The notes: a model not told the origin generated them from the sequence alone. Positions 8,560-17,524 are shown, counted from the first letter of the stretch. The stretch is 64,000 nt of DNA from Stutzerimonas stutzeri (GCF_024448895.1 NZ_JAMOIC010000021.1:19095-83094), one strand, 5' to 3'. Translations and numbers: made by a program.

Positions 8560-9763
8560 ACTGACCGGTAAAGCGCTGGAGCTCCAGCAACAGCTCACGG
8601 CATTCATGGACGAGCATATCTACCCCAACGAGCACGTTTTCCATGAGCAGGTCGCCACGGCCAGCAATCGCTGGGCGCCACCGCCGATTCTTGAAGAGCT
8701 GAAGCTCAAGGCCCGGGCGCAGGGCTTGTGGAACCTGTTTCTCCCGGAAAGTGAACATGGCGCCGGACTGTCCAATTTCGAGTACGCCCATCTCTGCGAA
8801 ATCATGGGCCGCTCCCATGTTGCGTCCGAAGTCTTCAACTGCTCCGCACCGGATACCGGCAACATGGAAGTGCTCGCGCGCTACGGCACCCCGGAGCAGC
8901 AGGAACAATGGCTCAAGCCGTTGCTTGAGGGCGAAATACGCTCCTGCTTTTCAATGACCGAACCCGAGGTGGCTTCGTCCGATGCCACCAATATCGCCTG
9001 CGAAATCCGTCGCGACGGTGATGAATACGTCATCAACGGGCGCAAATGGTGGTCGTCCGGAGCGATGACCACGACCTGCAAGATCGCCATCGTCATGGGC
9101 AAGACCGACCCCGGCGCGGAACGGCATCGCCAGCAATCGATGATCCTCGTTCCGCTGGACACCCCAGGCGTCGAGATCATTCGGGCGCTCAACGTGTTCG
9201 GTTACGACCACGCACCCCACGGGCACGCCGAAATCCACTACGACAACGTTCGCGTACCGGCCAGCAACATGCTGCTCGGTGAAGGCCGTGGTTTCGAAAT
9301 CGCACAGGGGCGTCTTGGCCCGGGCCGTATCCACCATTGCATGCGCACCATCGGCGTGGCCGAGCGGGCCTTGCAGGCCATGTGTGAGCGCGTACATGAG
9401 CGGGTTGCTTTCGGCAAACCGCTGTCGGACTTCGACTCGATCCGCAAAGACATCGCCCGCTCGCGCATCGAGATCGAACAGACACGCCTGCTGACGCTGA
9501 AAGCCGCGCGGATGATGGACACCGTCGGCAACAAGGTGGCGCGGCAGGAGATCGCCATGATCAAGGCTGCGGCCCCGAGCATGGCGCTGCGCGTGCTGGA
9601 CCGTGCGATCCAGGTCCATGGCGCCAAGGGCGTCTCTCAGGACAGCTTTCTCGCTGCTGCCTGGGCCCACCAACGGACGCTGCGACTGGCCGACGGCCCG
9701 GACGAAGTGCATCTGGACACCATCGCCAAGCTCGAATTGAAGAACTATTCCAGCAAGCGCTGA
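8552..9763 (+). CDS. acyl-CoA dehydrogenase, ACAD11-type
   Basis: FAD enzyme of the acyl-CoA dehydrogenase fold, 403 residues from ATG 8552. Its sequence follows the dehydrogenase half of vertebrate ACAD10/ACAD11 very closely: [58 protein letters not shown], and ADGPDEVHL near the C-terminus. ACAD10/11, and LvaC in bacterial levulinate catabolism, act on a phosphorylated 4-hydroxyacyl-CoA and eliminate the phosphate. Here the partner kinase is a separate gene two positions downstream. It overlaps the thioesterase gene by 8 bp and is 35 bp from the SDR gene. The earlier in-frame ATG at 8420 lies inside the thioesterase gene and is rejected. Confidence 0.93.
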   Translation: MYELTGKALELQQQLTAFMDEHIYPNEHVFHEQVATASNRWAPPPILEELKLKARAQGLWNLFLPESEHGAGLSNFEYAHLCEIMGRSHVASEVFNCSAPDTGNMEVLARYGTPEQQEQWLKPLLEGEIRSCFSMTEPEVASSDATNIACEIRRDGDEYVINGRKWWSSGAMTTTCKIAIVMGKTDPGAERHRQQSMILVPLDTPGVEIIRALNVFGYDHAPHGHAEIHYDNVRVPASNMLLGEGRGFEIAQGRLGPGRIHHCMRTIGVAERALQAMCERVHERVAFGKPLSDFDSIRKDIARSRIEIEQTRLLTLKAARMMDTVGNKVARQEIAMIKAAAPSMALRVLDRAIQVHGAKGVSQDSFLAAAWAHQRTLRLADGPDEVHLDTIAKLELKNYSSKR

Positions 9764-9798
9764 GCGCCTGATAACACCAACAAGAAGGACGAAGCCAG

Positions 9799-10566
9799 AT
9801 GACCAATCCGCTGTTCGATCTGACCGGAAAGGTGGCACTGATTACCGGCTCCACCCGCGGCATCGGCCGCTCCATTGCCGAGGAAATGGCCAAATGCGGC
9901 GCGCGGGTCGTGATTTCCAGCCGCAAAGCTGACGCCTGCGACGCCGTTGCCGCTGAGCTGAATGCCGCTGGCTACGAGGCCATCGCAGTGCCTTGCCATG
10001 TGGGTCGCAAGGAAGACCTGCAGCGGCTGGTAGACACGACCCTGCAAACCTGGGGACGCATCGACGTGCTGGTCTGTAACGCGGCCACCAATCCGGTATA
10101 CGGCCCCACCGGCGAGCTGACCGACGACGCCTGGGACAAGATCATGGACACCAACGTCAAGGGCACCTTCTGGCTCTCGAACATGGTGTTGCCGCAGATG
10201 GCCGAGCGTGGCGAGGGGGTGGTGATCATGCTTTCCAGCATTGCCGGATTGCGCGGCAACACTGTGATCGGCACCTATGGTGTATCCAAGGCGGCCGAGG
10301 CGGCGCTGGCCCGCAATCTCGCGGCCGAGTGGGGCCCCAAGGGCATCCGCGTCAATGCTATTGCACCGGGGCTCGTACGTACCGATTTCGCCAAAGCGTT
10401 GCTGGATGATCCGGAGCGGGTCCGCCGCGCCGCAGAAAAAACGCCGTTGCGCCGGATTGGTGAACCGGTGGATATCGCCGGCCTTGCTGTATTTCTGGCA
10501 GCGCCCGCCAGCGCCTATATCACCGGCCAGGTGATCGTTGCAGACGGCGGTGAAACTGCATGCTGA
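9799..10566 (+). CDS. short-chain dehydrogenase/reductase
   Basis: NAD(P)-dependent oxidoreductase of the classical SDR family, 255 residues. The cofactor motif is TGSTRGIG (about 16-23), followed by an NAA turn (CNAATNP), the catalytic Ser in MLSSIAG and the YGVSK active-site motif. The C-terminal ITGQVIVADGGE closes the fold. Position between the dehydrogenase and the kinase suggests that it oxidises a hydroxyacyl-CoA, or reduces a ketoacyl-CoA to the hydroxy form needed by the kinase (the role proposed for LvaD-type proteins). Start ATG 9799 follows AAGGACG. Direction and substrate are inference. Confidence 0.92.
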   Translation: MTNPLFDLTGKVALITGSTRGIGRSIAEEMAKCGARVVISSRKADACDAVAAELNAAGYEAIAVPCHVGRKEDLQRLVDTTLQTWGRIDVLVCNAATNPVYGPTGELTDDAWDKIMDTNVKGTFWLSNMVLPQMAERGEGVVIMLSSIAGLRGNTVIGTYGVSKAAEAALARNLAAEWGPKGIRVNAIAPGLVRTDFAKALLDDPERVRRAAEKTPLRRIGEPVDIAGLAVFLAAPASAYITGQVIVADGGETAC

Positions 10567-10576
10567 GGGCGTGGCA

Positions 10577-11647
10577 ATGAACGAACCCGAGCTGATCGAC
10601 GTACTGCCGGCGCATCGGTTAGATGAACCGGCGCTGGCGCGATACCTGCGCAACCACCTGCCAGGCATTGGCGACGAACTGAATGTTCGCCAGTTTCAGG
10701 GCGGGCAGTCCAACCCCACTTATTTGTTGGAAAGCGCCGGGCGGCGTTACGTGTTGCGCAAGAAACCGCCGGGCAAGGTGCTGCCGTCGGCGCACATGGT
10801 CGAGCGCGAATACAAGGTGATCCGCGCGCTTTCGGAACACAGCCGCGTGCCGGTGCCCTCGGTGCATCTCTTATGCGAAGACGAAACCGTAATCGGCACC
10901 GCTTTCTATGTCATGGATCACGTCGAAGGGCGGATCTTCAGCCATCCGGCGCTGGACGAGTTGGCTGTTGCCGAGCGCGAGCCGATTCACATGGCAGCCA
11001 TCGATACGCTGGCCGCATTGCATCAGGTCGACGTAGAGGCCGTGGGGCTGGGTGATTTCGGCAAGGCCCAAGGGTATTTCGCCCGTCAGGTAAAGCGCTG
11101 GTCCGGTCAGTATCAGGCGTCCCGCACCGACGACATGCCGTCGATGGAAAGTCTCATGCAATGGCTGCCGGAGCAGATCCCGCAGCGTGACGAATGCGCC
11201 ATCGCCCATGGAGATTACCGACTAGGCAATCTGATCTTCGATCCAGCCGAGCCAAGGGTAGCGGCGATTCTCGACTGGGAGCTTTCCACCATCGGTCATC
11301 CACTGGCGGACCTTGCTTACTTCTGCCTGCCGTATCACTTGCCTGCTGGCGTGGAGGGCTTGCGCGGCTTGGTCGGGCTCGATCTGCAGGCGTTGGGTAT
11401 TCCGTCCGAGCAGCAGGTGCTGGCGCGTTACTGCCAGCAGAGCGGACGCGGTTCCATTGCTGACTGGCATGTCTTCGTCGCGTTTTCGCTGTTCCGGCTC
11501 GCGGCGATTCTTCAGGGTGTGTACGCGCGGGCCTTGCAGGGCAATGCCAGTAATGCCGATGCGTTGCAGGTCGGGCAGCGCGCCGGTCTGCTTGCCGACG
11601 CCGGTTGGCGGATCGCCCAGAGCGGCGGCAGCGGGGTGACCCCATGA
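10577..11647 (+). CDS. APH-fold small-molecule kinase, ACAD11 N-terminal-domain type
   Basis: A 356-residue protein of the aminoglycoside phosphotransferase fold. It has GGQSNPTY (nucleotide loop), YVLRKKPPGK (ATP lysine), FYVMDHVEG (hinge), the catalytic HGDYRLGN at about 211-218 and the metal-binding LDWE at 232-235. These details are those of the kinase half of ACAD10/ACAD11 and of LvaA, which phosphorylate the hydroxyl of 4-hydroxyacyl-CoA, and not of drug-resistance kinases. ATG 10577 is chosen over the earlier ATG 10538, which lies inside the SDR gene. It is 10 bp after the SDR stop and overlaps surE by 4 bp (ATGA). Together with the ACAD gene it would make the two-step dehydroxylation module. 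Confidence 0.9.
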   Translation: MNEPELIDVLPAHRLDEPALARYLRNHLPGIGDELNVRQFQGGQSNPTYLLESAGRRYVLRKKPPGKVLPSAHMVEREYKVIRALSEHSRVPVPSVHLLCEDETVIGTAFYVMDHVEGRIFSHPALDELAVAEREPIHMAAIDTLAALHQVDVEAVGLGDFGKAQGYFARQVKRWSGQYQASRTDDMPSMESLMQWLPEQIPQRDECAIAHGDYRLGNLIFDPAEPRVAAILDWELSTIGHPLADLAYFCLPYHLPAGVEGLRGLVGLDLQALGIPSEQQVLARYCQQSGRGSIADWHVFVAFSLFRLAAILQGVYARALQGNASNADALQVGQRAGLLADAGWRIAQSGGSGVTP

Positions 11648-12447
11648 ATGCGCCGTTGCTGCGTCGTGTCCTGCTGACCAACGATGACGGCATTGCCGCG
11701 CCGGGTCTGGCATTGCTCGAACGAATCGCCGCGCAACTGGCAGAGGAAGTCTGGGTAGTCGCGCCCGAGCACGACCAGAGCGGCACAGGACAGGGCATCT
11801 CGGTGCATGCGCCGTTGCGCGTGTATCACCATGGCGAGCGGCGCTTCGCCGTTTCCGGCACACCGTCCGACTGCGTGATGTTCGCAATGGCCGAATGGCT
11901 GCAGGACTCGCCGCCTGACTTGGTGCTGTCCGGCGTCAACAGCGGAGCGAATATCGGCGACTCGGTGCCTTACTCGGGCACCCTCGGTGCGGTTCTCAGC
12001 GCCGACCTGCTCGGTGTGCCGGCCATCGGTCTTAGCCAGGCCTTTCTGGACCGCACACTGATCGACTGGTCCTGCGTAGAAACCTACGCCGCCGTCACGA
12101 TCCGCGCGCTCTGGGCGCGTCGTGAAGAAAACGGTTGTTGCTGGAATGTGAATTTCCCGGCTTGCCCGGCTGGCGCCGTCAGCCATCTGCGGATGACCCG
12201 GCAATCCCGCGGTTCGATCACCCGACCGCGTTTGCAGGCCGGCCACGATGGTCGCGGTCTGCCGTACTGGTGGCTTGGGTTCGAACACTCATCCGCCCAT
12301 ATCACCGACCCCGAACTCGACGTTACGGCGTTGCGCGCGAAACGCATCGCCATCACGCCGCTGCGCGATACCCGGTGCTGGCTCGAGTGGGGCGAAGAGC
12401 GGGCACTGGCCGATCTGGCCGTCAATTGTGATTCAGGAGCTCAGTAA
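11644..12447 (+). CDS. surE: SurE family nucleotidase/phosphatase
   Basis: SurE proteins are metal-dependent phosphomonoesterases acting on nucleoside 5'/3'-monophosphates and short polyphosphate. The 267-residue product has the metal site LLTNDDG near the N-terminus, the conserved Ser in EHDQSGTGQG, SGTPSDCV and the GVNSGANIGD Asn motif, so the active site looks intact. It starts by 4-bp overlap with the kinase gene and ends in a 1-bp overlap (TAATG) with the acyl-CoA synthetase gene. It is therefore embedded in the acyl-CoA operon, not beside pcm/rpoS where the ordinary pseudomonad surE lies. It could dephosphorylate a phosphoacyl intermediate or recycle nucleotides; this is speculation. 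Confidence 0.9.
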   Translation: MNAPLLRRVLLTNDDGIAAPGLALLERIAAQLAEEVWVVAPEHDQSGTGQGISVHAPLRVYHHGERRFAVSGTPSDCVMFAMAEWLQDSPPDLVLSGVNSGANIGDSVPYSGTLGAVLSADLLGVPAIGLSQAFLDRTLIDWSCVETYAAVTIRALWARREENGCCWNVNFPACPAGAVSHLRMTRQSRGSITRPRLQAGHDGRGLPYWWLGFEHSSAHITDPELDVTALRAKRIAITPLRDTRCWLEWGEERALADLAVNCDSGAQ

Positions 12448-14129
12448 TGTTCACTCGTCATCATGGGGTCTGGCCTGAAGATCTGCCCAAGCACCTGACC
12501 GTTCCGGAAACCAGCCTGTTCAACAATCTCGAAGTCTCCGCGCGCCGCTATCCGGACAAGACGGCGATCATCTTCTACGACACCCTGATCACCTACACCG
12601 AGCTGTTGCGCGAGGTTGAAGCGCTGGCCGGTTACCTGCAACACCTGGGCGTGGCCAAGGGTGATCGGGTGTTGCTGTACATGCAGAACTCGCCGCAGTT
12701 CACCATCGCCTACTACGCGATCCTGCGCGCGGATGCCGTGGTGATCCCGGTCAACCCGATGAACCACAGCGCCGAGCTGGAGCACTACCTGCACGACACT
12801 GGCGCGGCCCTGTGCCTCTGTGGGCAGGAGCTCACCGGCTTTATCTCGCCCCTGGTCGGCACAGCGCAGTTGCGCCATGTCGTCGTTGCGGCTTACTCGG
12901 AATACCTTCGCCAGCCCACCGATCTTGCGCTGCCAGCCGAGGTGCGGGCACCAGCCGTAGCGCCGGCTTTCACTGGCGGCATCGCCTGGAGCGAAGCCCT
13001 GCGCGCCGGTCACAAGGCGGGATCGCACACGGCTGGTCCGGACGACCTGTGCGTGTTCCCTTACAGCTCAGGCACCACGGGCGCGCCGAAAGGCTGCATG
13101 CATACCCACCGCTCCGCCATGGCAACCATCATCCATCGCGTGGTCTGGACCAACAGCACCAGCGAATCGGTGATCCTCGCGACGCTGCCGTACTTTCACG
13201 TCACCGGCATGCAAGGCGCCATGAGCGGGCCGATCTACAACGGTGGCACCGCGGTCATCATGACCCGCTGGGACCGCACGGTCGCGGCCCAGCTGATCGA
13301 GCGACACAAGGTGACCGGCTGGGTGAACATCGCCACCATGGCCATCGATTTCCTCTCCGATCCCGATGTCGAGCGCTACGACCTGTCCAGCCTGGTCAGT
13401 GTGGGTGGCGGTGGTGCCGCGATGCCCAAGGCCGTGGAGGAGAAGCTGCATCGGCTCACTGGTCTTCGTTATATCGAAGGCTATGGGCTGTCGGAAACCA
13501 TTGCGGCCACCCACATCAACCCAGTGCCGCGACCCAAAGCGCAATGCCTCGGCATCCCGGTATTCGATGTTGACAGCCGCGTCATCGACCTGAGTGACCA
13601 GCGGGAGCTCGGCCCCAATGAAGTAGGCGAGATCGTCAGCCGCGGCCCGCAGCTGTTCCAGGGTTACTGGAACCGTCCGGAAGAGACCGAGCGCGCCTTC
13701 ATCGAACTGGACGGCCACAGGTTTTTCCGCACCGGCGATATGGGCTACTACGATGAAGAGGGCTATTTCTTCCTCGTCGACCGGGTCAAGCGGATGATCA
13801 ACGCCTCCGGTTTCAAGGTCTGGCCATCGGAAGTCGAAAGCCTGATGTACCGCCACCCGGCGATTCAGGAGTGCTGCGTCATTTCCTGCCCCGATCCCAA
13901 GCGCGGCGAGACGGTTAAGGCCTGTGTGGTATTGCGCAACGGCCAGGCTGGGCTGGTCAGCGAGCAGGACATCATCGACTGGTGCAAGGCGGAAATGGCT
14001 GCCTACAAGGCGCCGGTATACGTGGAGTTCGTCGCGTCGTTGCCACGTTCGTCAACCGGCAAGTTGATGTGGCGCACCTTGCAGGAAGAGGAGAACCGCA
14101 AACACGCCAGTCGCGCTCAAGAGGCCTGA
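12447..14129 (+). CDS. acyl-CoA synthetase (AMP-forming)
   Basis: Activates a carboxylic acid to its CoA thioester through an acyl-adenylate. The 560-residue product has the full set of adenylate-forming motifs: YSSGTTGAPKG (A3 P-loop), EGYGLSET (A5), FFRTGDMGYYDEEG (A7), DRVKRMINASGFKV (A8) and the C-terminal lysine in SSTGKLMWR (A10). Length suits a medium/long-chain or branched acyl ligase. It starts one base inside the surE stop, so it is translationally coupled in the operon. It probably supplies the CoA ester for the downstream dehydrogenase/kinase module (the LvaE role). Chain length cannot be predicted from these motifs. Confidence 0.92.
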   Translation: MFTRHHGVWPEDLPKHLTVPETSLFNNLEVSARRYPDKTAIIFYDTLITYTELLREVEALAGYLQHLGVAKGDRVLLYMQNSPQFTIAYYAILRADAVVIPVNPMNHSAELEHYLHDTGAALCLCGQELTGFISPLVGTAQLRHVVVAAYSEYLRQPTDLALPAEVRAPAVAPAFTGGIAWSEALRAGHKAGSHTAGPDDLCVFPYSSGTTGAPKGCMHTHRSAMATIIHRVVWTNSTSESVILATLPYFHVTGMQGAMSGPIYNGGTAVIMTRWDRTVAAQLIERHKVTGWVNIATMAIDFLSDPDVERYDLSSLVSVGGGGAAMPKAVEEKLHRLTGLRYIEGYGLSETIAATHINPVPRPKAQCLGIPVFDVDSRVIDLSDQRELGPNEVGEIVSRGPQLFQGYWNRPEETERAFIELDGHRFFRTGDMGYYDEEGYFFLVDRVKRMINASGFKVWPSEVESLMYRHPAIQECCVISCPDPKRGETVKACVVLRNGQAGLVSEQDIIDWCKAEMAAYKAPVYVEFVASLPRSSTGKLMWRTLQEEENRKHASRAQEA

Positions 14130-14190
14130 GGACAGCGAATGAACGAGTGCCATGCGCCACGGGCACCTACGTAACCACTGGAGCAAAGCT

Positions 14191-14937
14191 ATGCAAGATT
14201 CAACTTCAACGAATCGGGAAGCGGAATGGCAGGTGCGCAAGGACCTCGCTGCAGCCTATCGCCTGGTGGCGCATTTCGGCTGGGACGATCTGGTGTTCAC
14301 TCACCTGTCGGCACGCGTGCCGGGCCCAGAGCATCATTTCCTGATCAACCCCTACGGCCTGCTGTTTCAGGAGATCACGGCCTCGTCCCTGGTGAAAGTG
14401 GATCGCGAGGGTCAGATCGTCCAGAGCGGCAGCCTGCATCGTGTCAATCCGGCGGGCTTTACCATCCACAGCGCCATTCACATGGGGCGTGAAGATGCCG
14501 GCGCGGTGATGCATCTGCACGCCGCGGACGGTACGGCGGTTTCCGCCCACCGCGACGGCCTGCTGCCACTGAGTCAGACGGCGATGCTCTGTCTCGATCA
14601 CATCAGTTACCACGAATACGAAGGCGTCGCGCTGGATCTGACCGAGCGCGAGCGGTTGATCCGCGACCTGGGCAGCAAGCAAATGATGATCTTGCGCAAT
14701 CATGGTGTGCTCACCGCTGGTAGCACCGTCGCCGAAGCCTTCACCTACCTGTATTTCCTGATGAAGGCCTGTGAGATCCAGGTGCGCGCCCAGTCGTGCG
14801 GGCCGACGCACATGCCCTCGGCTGCAGCCATCGAAACGACCCGTCAGCAATCGGCTGAACTCGGCATGGCCGCCAAGCTCACCTGGCCAGCCCTGTTGCG
14901 TCTGCTGGAGGCCAACGGCCACGTCTATGCGATTTAG
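14191..14937 (+). CDS. class II aldolase/adducin family protein
   Basis: A 248-residue zinc-dependent aldolase/epimerase-fold protein. Zinc ligands are visible as the HLH pair in VMHLHAADG and the later histidine in LRNHGVLT; the N-terminal region WDDLVFTHLSAR and FLINPYGLLF are typical of the family. ATG 14191 follows GGAG at good spacing; an upstream ATG at 14152 is rejected. It sits 61 bp after the acyl-CoA synthetase and 72 bp before a hydroxyacid dehydrogenase. Family members cleave or epimerise sugar phosphates, or act on short hydroxy-acid chains; the exact reaction is unknown. In this context a retro-aldol step on a hydroxylated acid is possible. Confidence 0.88.
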   Translation: MQDSTSTNREAEWQVRKDLAAAYRLVAHFGWDDLVFTHLSARVPGPEHHFLINPYGLLFQEITASSLVKVDREGQIVQSGSLHRVNPAGFTIHSAIHMGREDAGAVMHLHAADGTAVSAHRDGLLPLSQTAMLCLDHISYHEYEGVALDLTERERLIRDLGSKQMMILRNHGVLTAGSTVAEAFTYLYFLMKACEIQVRAQSCGPTHMPSAAAIETTRQQSAELGMAAKLTWPALLRLLEANGHVYAI

Positions 14938-15009
14938 CGGTAGGCTGAGGCGATCACTTGTCCGCCCCCGAGGCGGACGGTCATTCATCCGAGCAAAAGC
15001 AGAACGCCC

Positions 15010-15939
15010 ATGAAAATCCTCTTTGGTGCCGCCGATCCCAAGCCCGAGCGCTGGACCAGTCTGATCCAGCAGCATCTGCCTGAGGCTGACATTCAGGTCT
15101 GGCATTCGGACATGCCGAGCTGCGGGGCCGACTACGCCATCGTCTGGCATCCGCCGGCCGCGCTGTTCGACAAGGAGCCTCATCTCAAAGCCGTGTTCAA
15201 CCTGGGCGCGGGCGTCGATGCGTTGGTCCAGGTGCCCAACCTGCCGCGCGACATTCCGGTGGTGCGTCTTGAGGACGCTGGTATGTCCGTGCAGATGGCT
15301 GAGTACGTCGCTTATCACGCAATCGGCATCAGCCGGGACATGGATTTTTACCGTGAGCAACAAGCCGAGAAGCAATGGAAACTGCGACGCCCCATCGAAC
15401 GCAGCGAGTGGCCCATCGGCGTGCTCGGCCTCGGCCAGATCGGCCAGCGTGTCGCCCGCACACTGGCCGGGCTGGATTACCCGGTGAGCGGCTGGGCTCG
15501 CTCCGCGCATGCTCTGGACGGCGTACGCAGCTTTGCCGGCGCTGCCGAACTCGACGGCTTTCTTGGCGAGACACGCGTGCTGGTCAACATGCTGCCCTTG
15601 ACCGAGAGCACGCGAGACCTCATCGACTATTCATTGCTCGCGAAGCTCAGGCCCGACGCCGTGGTGATCAATGTCGGTCGCGGCGAACATCTGGTAGACG
15701 AGGATCTTTGCCGAGCTATTGAAGAGGGGCGAGTCGCGCGCGCCGTGCTCGATGTGTTTCGTGAGGAGCCGCTGCCTACGTCGCACCCGTTCTGGCAGAT
15801 GCCGCAGGTCACCATCACGCCCCACGTCTCGGCGCGCACCTTGCGCGAGGCCACCATTGCTCAGATCACCGACAAGATTCTCGCCCTGGAACAAGGGCAG
15901 TCCATCAGCGGCATCGTCGACGTCCAGCGCGGCTATTGA
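15010..15939 (+). CDS. D-2-hydroxyacid dehydrogenase (GhrA-like glyoxylate/hydroxypyruvate reductase)
   Basis: NAD(P)H-dependent 2-ketoacid reductase, 309 residues. The nucleotide-binding motif is GVLGLGQIGQRVA, preceded by the substrate-side loop GAGVDAL. The catalytic triad positions are the Arg in NVGRGEHL, the Glu in REEPLP and the His in TPHVSARTL. The shape is that of GhrA, which reduces glyoxylate and hydroxypyruvate. It is the last gene of the plus-strand run and could process a two- or three-carbon product of the aldolase. It ends 31 bp before a convergent acyl-CoA synthetase gene, and no clear hairpin terminator is seen between them. Confidence 0.92.
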   Translation: MKILFGAADPKPERWTSLIQQHLPEADIQVWHSDMPSCGADYAIVWHPPAALFDKEPHLKAVFNLGAGVDALVQVPNLPRDIPVVRLEDAGMSVQMAEYVAYHAIGISRDMDFYREQQAEKQWKLRRPIERSEWPIGVLGLGQIGQRVARTLAGLDYPVSGWARSAHALDGVRSFAGAAELDGFLGETRVLVNMLPLTESTRDLIDYSLLAKLRPDAVVINVGRGEHLVDEDLCRAIEEGRVARAVLDVFREEPLPTSHPFWQMPQVTITPHVSARTLREATIAQITDKILALEQGQSISGIVDVQRGY

Positions 15940-15970
15940 TCCATTCCGTCACGGCGCAGGCGGGCGTCCT

Positions 15971-17524
15971 TCAGTCCGCCGCGCCGTCCTCAGAAAGATA
16001 CCGATCCCGTAACTCGCGCTTGAGCACCTTGCCAATGGCGCTTCGTGGCAGCTCATCGATTAATTCAAGGCGGGCCAAGCGCTGGGTTTTGCCGACACGG
16101 TCGTTGAACCAGCTCAGCAGCGCTTCGGGTGCGTGGGTTGCGTCAGACGCGAGGACGACAAAAGCTACCGGCGTTTCTCCCCAGCGCGTCGAAGCCACGC
16201 CGACCACGGCCACGTCCCCGATGGCCGGATGCTCCCGCAGGATGGCTTCGAGATCGCTCGGGTACAGGTTGAAGCCGCCGGAGATGATCATGTCCTTCTT
16301 GCGATCGAGCAGCGTGAGGAAGCCCTCGGCATCGAAGCGGCCGACGTCGCCGGTGCGGATGAAGCGCTTGCCGCTCGGGTCGAACCACTCGGCTTCGGCG
16401 GTCTTCTCGGGTTTGTTCAGGTAGCCGGTCATCATCGCCGGGGAATGCCCGACGATCTCGCCGATAGCGCCTTCAGGCAGCTCGTTACCGGCATCGTCGA
16501 TCACACGGATGTCATGTCCCTCGGCTGGCTTGCCGACGGTGTGCAATTTGTCCGGATGCTCATGGGCTGCAAGGATGCAGGTGCCGCCGCCTTCGGTCAT
16601 GCCATAGGTGTCGATCAACCCGCCCGGCCAGCGCGCCAGAACATCCGCCTTCAGCGCTGCACTGAACGGCGCGCTGGTGCACATCTTGTAGCGGAAGTGG
16701 CTGAGGTCGTATTGATCGAAGTCGTCGTGGGCCATGATCCGCTGGTACTGCACCGGCACCAGCATGGTGTGCGTGACCGCGTGCCGCTGCGCCAGGCTCA
16801 GATATTCCCCGGCGTCGAACTTGGGCATCAGCACTACGGTGCCGCCGAGGGCCAGCGTCGGCAGAAAGGCCACCAGCGTGGTATTCGAGTACAACGGCGT
16901 GGAGATCAGCGTCGTGGCGTTGTCGCCGTACCCGTAGGCAGCGCTGCGCCGCAGGTGCGCCCAGCGCATGGCATGGGATTGCACGATGCCCTTGGGCTCG
17001 CCTGTGGTGCCCGAGGAATAGATGATGTTGAACGCCCATTCCGGCTGGATCTCGACCGGCTCCGGTGCGGAATCGCTGAGCCAGTCCGCCAGTGTCGACG
17101 ACTGATCCAGGCGCAGGAAAGGGCAGGGTAGTCGGCTGGAGACCCGCTTCAGATGCTCCGCTGCGTTCGCGTCGAGGAAGACCAGCCGAGGCGAGGCGTC
17201 GGCCAGCATCGTCAGCAGACTTTCGGGACTTGCCGAAGGGGCCAGTGGCGCGACGGCGACACCGGCCCGCAAAGCGCCGAGAAACACCGCGGCGTACTCA
17301 ATGGAGTTGTACGCACAGATAGCAAGCACGTCGTCCGGCTTCGCGCCGTCACGTTGCAGCGCCGCCGCAACGCGGCTCATGTAACGGTCGAGTTGGGCAA
17401 AACTCAGCGTGCGGTCGTCCTGGATCAGCGCGGGATGATCTGGCTGATGCTTTGCCCAGTATGCGATCAGATCGGGAACTGCAGCGAAGGGTTGATCCAG
17501 ATCGACGGCGTCGTAGGTTTCCAT
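15971..17524 (-). CDS. second acyl-CoA synthetase (AMP-forming)
   Basis: Adenylate-forming ligase of 517 residues from ATG 17524. Motifs are YSSGTTGEPKG (A3), DTYGMTEGGG (A5), FIRTGDVGRFDAEG (A7), DRKKDMIISGGFN (A8) and SAIGKVLKREL (A10, lysine present). It is not a close copy of the synthetase at 12447 (different A5 and A8 surroundings), so it probably accepts a different acid. The open frame runs to 17671, but the N-terminus METYDAVDLDQPF fits the family better; the ribosome-binding site is weak. It converges on the operon and has its own promoter region of about 284 bp shared with a divergent small gene. Confidence 0.9.
   Translation of the reverse strand: METYDAVDLDQPFAAVPDLIAYWAKHQPDHPALIQDDRTLSFAQLDRYMSRVAAALQRDGAKPDDVLAICAYNSIEYAAVFLGALRAGVAVAPLAPSASPESLLTMLADASPRLVFLDANAAEHLKRVSSRLPCPFLRLDQSSTLADWLSDSAPEPVEIQPEWAFNIIYSSGTTGEPKGIVQSHAMRWAHLRRSAAYGYGDNATTLISTPLYSNTTLVAFLPTLALGGTVVLMPKFDAGEYLSLAQRHAVTHTMLVPVQYQRIMAHDDFDQYDLSHFRYKMCTSAPFSAALKADVLARWPGGLIDTYGMTEGGGTCILAAHEHPDKLHTVGKPAEGHDIRVIDDAGNELPEGAIGEIVGHSPAMMTGYLNKPEKTAEAEWFDPSGKRFIRTGDVGRFDAEGFLTLLDRKKDMIISGGFNLYPSDLEAILREHPAIGDVAVVGVASTRWGETPVAFVVLASDATHAPEALLSWFNDRVGKTQRLARLELIDELPRSAIGKVLKRELRDRYLSEDGAAD

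Noticed and set aside
10577-11647. aminoglycoside resistance gene
   Set aside because: The kinase fold is APH-like, but the sequence details are those of ACAD10/11 kinases and it lies in a catabolic operon.
14206-15510. 434-residue minus-strand frame across the aldolase and hydroxyacid dehydrogenase genes
   Set aside because: Spans two well-supported plus-strand genes; composition (His/Gln/Gly/Leu/Val-rich) is typical of antisense translation.
16133-17131. 332-residue plus-strand frame inside the second acyl-CoA synthetase
   Set aside because: Antisense shadow of a gene with all adenylation motifs.
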